Source: Jimgerdemannia flammicorona (lineage: Eukaryota; Mucoromycota; Endogonomycetes; Endogonales; Endogonaceae). From it: a stretch of DNA of 10,763 nucleotides. Numbering within the stretch: position 1 is the stretch's first letter; each line of letters opens with the position of its first letter. Positions 9,369-10,763 of the stretch are shown here, piece after piece. Position numbers and translations under genes: made by a program. The DNA is taken from assembly GCA_003990745.1 (NCBI GenBank), contig RBNI01007007.1, positions 1 to 10,763 on the forward strand, read 5' to 3'. The notes below the pieces were generated by a model. It worked only from the letters and a program-made list of their open reading frames with translations. It had not been told where the DNA came from and searched no databases.

Positions 9369-9782
9369 GAGAGTATGGAGAATTTTTGGAGGGTAGTTGG
9401 AGAGAGGTTGGGAGTATTGGCGCCCGACCCTGAGGAGGGTGGGCGTTGGGTGGCACTGCAGTTGAGGCTGGTGGGGGGGGTGGGGAATGAGTGGCTGACA
9501 GTGGGTTGGACTGTTGCAATATGGGTGGGGCTTGCAGAACATTGGCAGAATGTTTTTGAGGAGGGCCCCCGGAGGCCGGTGAAACTGAGGGTAGTGAGGT
9601 GGGAGGAGCTGATGCTCGAGCTCTTCAAGGCATGGTGGATTGGTTGGAGTTCCAAGGGGGGGAGACGTAAAGGTCTAGTAAGGAGAATTGTAGAAAAGAG
9701 TAGTGGTAGGATTGTAGTGGTGGTGGATAGAGTATCTTTTGTAGGACCAGGAGTGGGAGAGGGTCCCTGTGGGATAGGTTGA

Positions 9783-9841
9783 GGGCTTAGGTTGTATAAA
9801 TAATACTATAGACGTCAGTTAATAAAGGGAGTCCGAGTGAC

Positions 9842-9844
<3 letters not shown>
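9783..9844 (+). other. 3'UTR of copy B
   Basis: This short AT-richer 3'UTR lies between the ORF2 stop and the A tail. Its last part (9829-9844) shares the terminal motif gagtcc-agtgactat with copy C. It would be the region from which the reverse transcriptase starts copying. Confidence 0.8.
9821..9826 (+). terminator. Polyadenylation signal AATAAA, copy B
   Basis: A perfect AATAAA lies 18 bases before the A-run, the usual spacing for mRNA cleavage and polyadenylation. Copy C has the same hexamer at 10733-10738. Confidence 0.8.

Positions 9845-9873
<29 letters not shown>
9845..9873 (+). repeat. Poly(A) tail of copy B (29 A)
   Basis: An unbroken run of 29 A follows the terminal motif and marks the 3' end of the insertion. 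Its purity suggests a recent insertion, though homopolymer slippage or assembly error could alter its length. Confidence 0.92.
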
Positions 9874-9877
<4 letters not shown>

Positions 9878-10620
9878 CAGGAATAGGTGAAGGTGTAGAT
9901 CTTGAGCAATGATGGTGATAGTTGAAGAGCCTACATGTTGGTGGCCACTGGTTGGTGGAGTACTCTCTGATGGAGGCAATGGAATAGATCAGGTCTGTCT
10001 CTCTTGAGAGATGGTCTGTAGGGTGGCAGAAGGCAGAATTTGGGAATGGCTGGGATTGGAGACAGATCTGGAGTTGGGGGGTTTCCTTGCTCAAGGTTGT
10101 ACCATCTAAGTACTAGATAGTGTGGTGGTATTTCTTGAGGAGAAATGTTATGTTGGATTATTGGACAGGATGGATGGAGGTGGAAGGAGATAGGGAATAT
10201 AAATGGTGCAGTGAGATAGATGGGGGTATGGTTCAATCACCAGAGCATATTCTGGTGAGATATCCAGAAATAGAAGAGTATTGGCAGATGCTAGAGGAAT
10301 ATTGGAATTCTGAAGGCAGGCAGCTGGGGGAACCCACTAGCCTGATTGTCAAGCAGTGATTGATTGGAGTAACTAGAGATGTCTGGGGGGAGCTAGGTTG
10401 AATTCTTGGAGTCTGAGTCCTGATGGCAGTATATTGGCAGTAGGTGTTCAAGCAGGATTCATAGATGGGAATTGGTAAGTTGGTAGAGCAGTAGAGGTGG
10501 CTTCTGCAGGAGGTAGTGTAAGGGTGGTGGTATCAGAGGAAGCAGCAACAGCTGGGGGCCTTGAGGAAGGTGCAGGACATTGTGCAGAGAAGCTACAGTA
10601 ACCTGGTACTAAATGACTGA
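9874..10620 (+). pseudogene. LINE ORF2 C-terminal remnant, copy C
   Basis: One reading frame (9874 to TGA 10618-10620) carries the post-RT part of ORF2: VEYSL, ERW.VGWQKA, SLLKVVPSK, RRNVML and a former CCHC motif. The zinc motif is damaged: its first and last Cys are Tyr (Y-K-W-C ... H-I-L-V-R-Y). Many stops interrupt the frame, including TGA, TGA and TAG near 9910-9921, TAG near 9985 and 10115, TGA 10357 and several later. Where copy A can be aligned, several are Trp or Arg codons turned into stops (EWI to E-stop-I, KFWVVWW to KY-stop-IVWW). No net frameshift is apparent, so decay here is mostly by substitution. A 79-codon open stretch at 10120-10359 is only the least damaged part and not a separate gene. 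Confidence 0.85.
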
Positions 10621-10756
10621 TAGGTATGGTGGAAGGAAGGCATTGGCTGAAGAGTTCTTCGCTATATATAATTTAGTAGAGGTAGTTGGCAAGGATTCAA
10701 TATTGTCATAGATTCTAAGGGGAAAGATTGGTAATAAATAGAGTCCAAGTGACTAT
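10621..10756 (+). other. 3'UTR of copy C
   Basis: This non-coding tail is longer than that of B. It is AT-richer toward its end and contains AATAAA (10733-10738) and the terminal motif (10741-10756). Nothing else is recognised in it. Confidence 0.7.
10733..10738 (+). terminator. Polyadenylation signal AATAAA, copy C
   Basis: A perfect AATAAA lies 18 bases before the A-run, the same spacing as in copy B. Confidence 0.75.
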
Positions 10757-10763
10757 AAAAAAA
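10757..10763 (+). repeat. Poly(A) tail start of copy C, cut by window end
   Basis: At least seven A follow the terminal motif gactat. The run is cut by the window edge, so its length is unknown. Confidence 0.75.

Larger units (their letters stand above)
6129..9782 (+). pseudogene. LINE ORF2 (APE endonuclease, reverse transcriptase, CCHC), copy B, six internal stops
   Basis: This is the enzyme polyprotein for target-primed reverse transcription, 1,217 codons in one unshifted frame ending at TGA 9780-9782. Endonuclease, residues 1 to about 245: NVNGLR (N11), LLQDV (D40 where Glu is usual), GGDFNM (D138, N140), TRIDW (D201), SDHW (D226, H227). Reverse transcriptase, about 510-790: SLLYKDKG, NWRSIILL, GFVGGR, LDQEKAYDRV (D606), VPQGD (663-667), FADD (D706, D707), GAKLNW, RYLGI. 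A C-x2-C-x14-H-x4-C motif lies at residues 1057-1080. No RNase H is seen. Internal stops are TGA 6666, 6684, 6912 and 7839, and TAG 9195 and 9222. The 9222 TAG aligns with Trp in A and C. The catalytic RT residues are intact. It is probably inactive unless stops are bypassed or the assembly is wrong. Confidence 0.93.
4121..9873 (+). mobile_element. LINE copy B, apparently full length
   Basis: This is a complete-looking non-LTR retrotransposon of about 5.75 kb: 5'UTR, ORF1, ORF2, 3'UTR with AATAAA and a 29-base A tail. The left limit is set where homology between copies A and C ends (about 4120); the right limit is the end of the A-run. ORF1 is open. ORF2 keeps one frame over 1,217 codons but has six internal stops. 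It is richer in CpG than A or C and its A tail is pure, both signs of a younger insertion. I found no convincing target-site duplication: the left flank ends gaggcaccag and the right flank starts gggccaggaa. The exact 5' base is uncertain because no second full-length copy is present. Confidence 0.9.
9874..10763 (+). mobile_element. LINE copy C, 5'-truncated, heavily decayed
   Basis: This copy begins directly after copy B's A tail, at a point matching about 3438 of copy A, inside the 3' part of ORF2. It ends with the family's terminal motif and an A-run cut by the window edge. By eye it is roughly two-thirds identical to A over the overlap, too divergent to be a target duplication. I find one CpG in its 890 bases (10660-10661), against about ten in the matching 683 bases of A. 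Either this is a classic 5'-truncated insertion, or copy B's insertion removed or displaced its 5' part. Confidence 0.88.

Noticed and set aside
4105..9885. Target-site duplication around copy B
   Set aside because: Flanks gaggcaccag and gggccaggaa share only weak similarity. I could not support a duplication.
10120..10359. Independent 79-codon gene
   Set aside because: It is the least damaged stretch of the ORF2 remnant in copy C and aligns with the zinc-motif region of A and B.
1..10763. CRISPR array, toxin-antitoxin, phage or other prokaryotic defence system
   Set aside because: No direct repeat array, ribosome binding sites or operon structure. The content is a eukaryotic LINE with poly(A) tails.

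Overview
The window is eukaryotic repeat DNA. It is filled by three head-to-tail copies, all on the + strand, of one family of LINE (non-LTR, APE-endonuclease type) retrotransposon. I see no host gene, RNA gene, CRISPR array or bacterial feature. The family is recognised from an apurinic-type endonuclease (NVNGLR, GGDFNM, RIDWIL, SDHW), a reverse transcriptase (LDQEKAYDRV, VPQGD, FADD), a late CCHC zinc-binding motif, a poly(A) tail and an upstream ORF1. Motif style (SLLYKDKG, NWR.I.LL, ALEPLL, GAKLNW, RYLGI) points to the broad L1/Tx1 group. I cannot fix the host lineage without a search. CpG decay in the older copies suggests a genome that methylates CpG, such as many animals, plants and some fungi.

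Layout: (A) about 1-4120 is an old copy. It is cut by the window edge inside ORF1 and runs through a broken ORF2 (598 onward). It carries premature stops, a 14-base deletion and two 1-base shifts, and lacks a 3' tail. (B) about 4121-9873 is an apparently full-length copy: an 88-base 5'UTR, an open 628-codon ORF1 (4209-6095), ORF2 (6129-9782) in one unshifted frame with six internal stops, a short 3'UTR with AATAAA, and an unbroken run of 29 A. (C) 9874-10763 starts abruptly inside the 3' part of ORF2, is full of stops, and ends with the same 3' terminal motif and an A-run cut by the window end. C is closer to A than to B, so at least two subfamilies are present.

How the parts would work together in an intact element: ORF1 would coat the RNA, with an RRM-like fold plausible and no zinc knuckle visible. 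ORF2 would nick target DNA with its endonuclease and copy the RNA from the poly(A) end with its reverse transcriptase. In both A and B, ORF1 and ORF2 lie in the same frame and are separated by a single stop codon and a short stop-free spacer, so ORF2 translation by readthrough or reinitiation is worth testing.

Most worth a second look: the Glu-to-Asp change at the endonuclease metal site shared by A and B; the in-frame ORF1/ORF2 junction; the intact ORF1 next to a stop-broken ORF2 in B; the CpG decay gradient; the shared 3' end motif; the strong G-over-C bias of the sense strand. Nothing here requires a new class of system. It is best read as a LINE family that I cannot match by eye to a named one.
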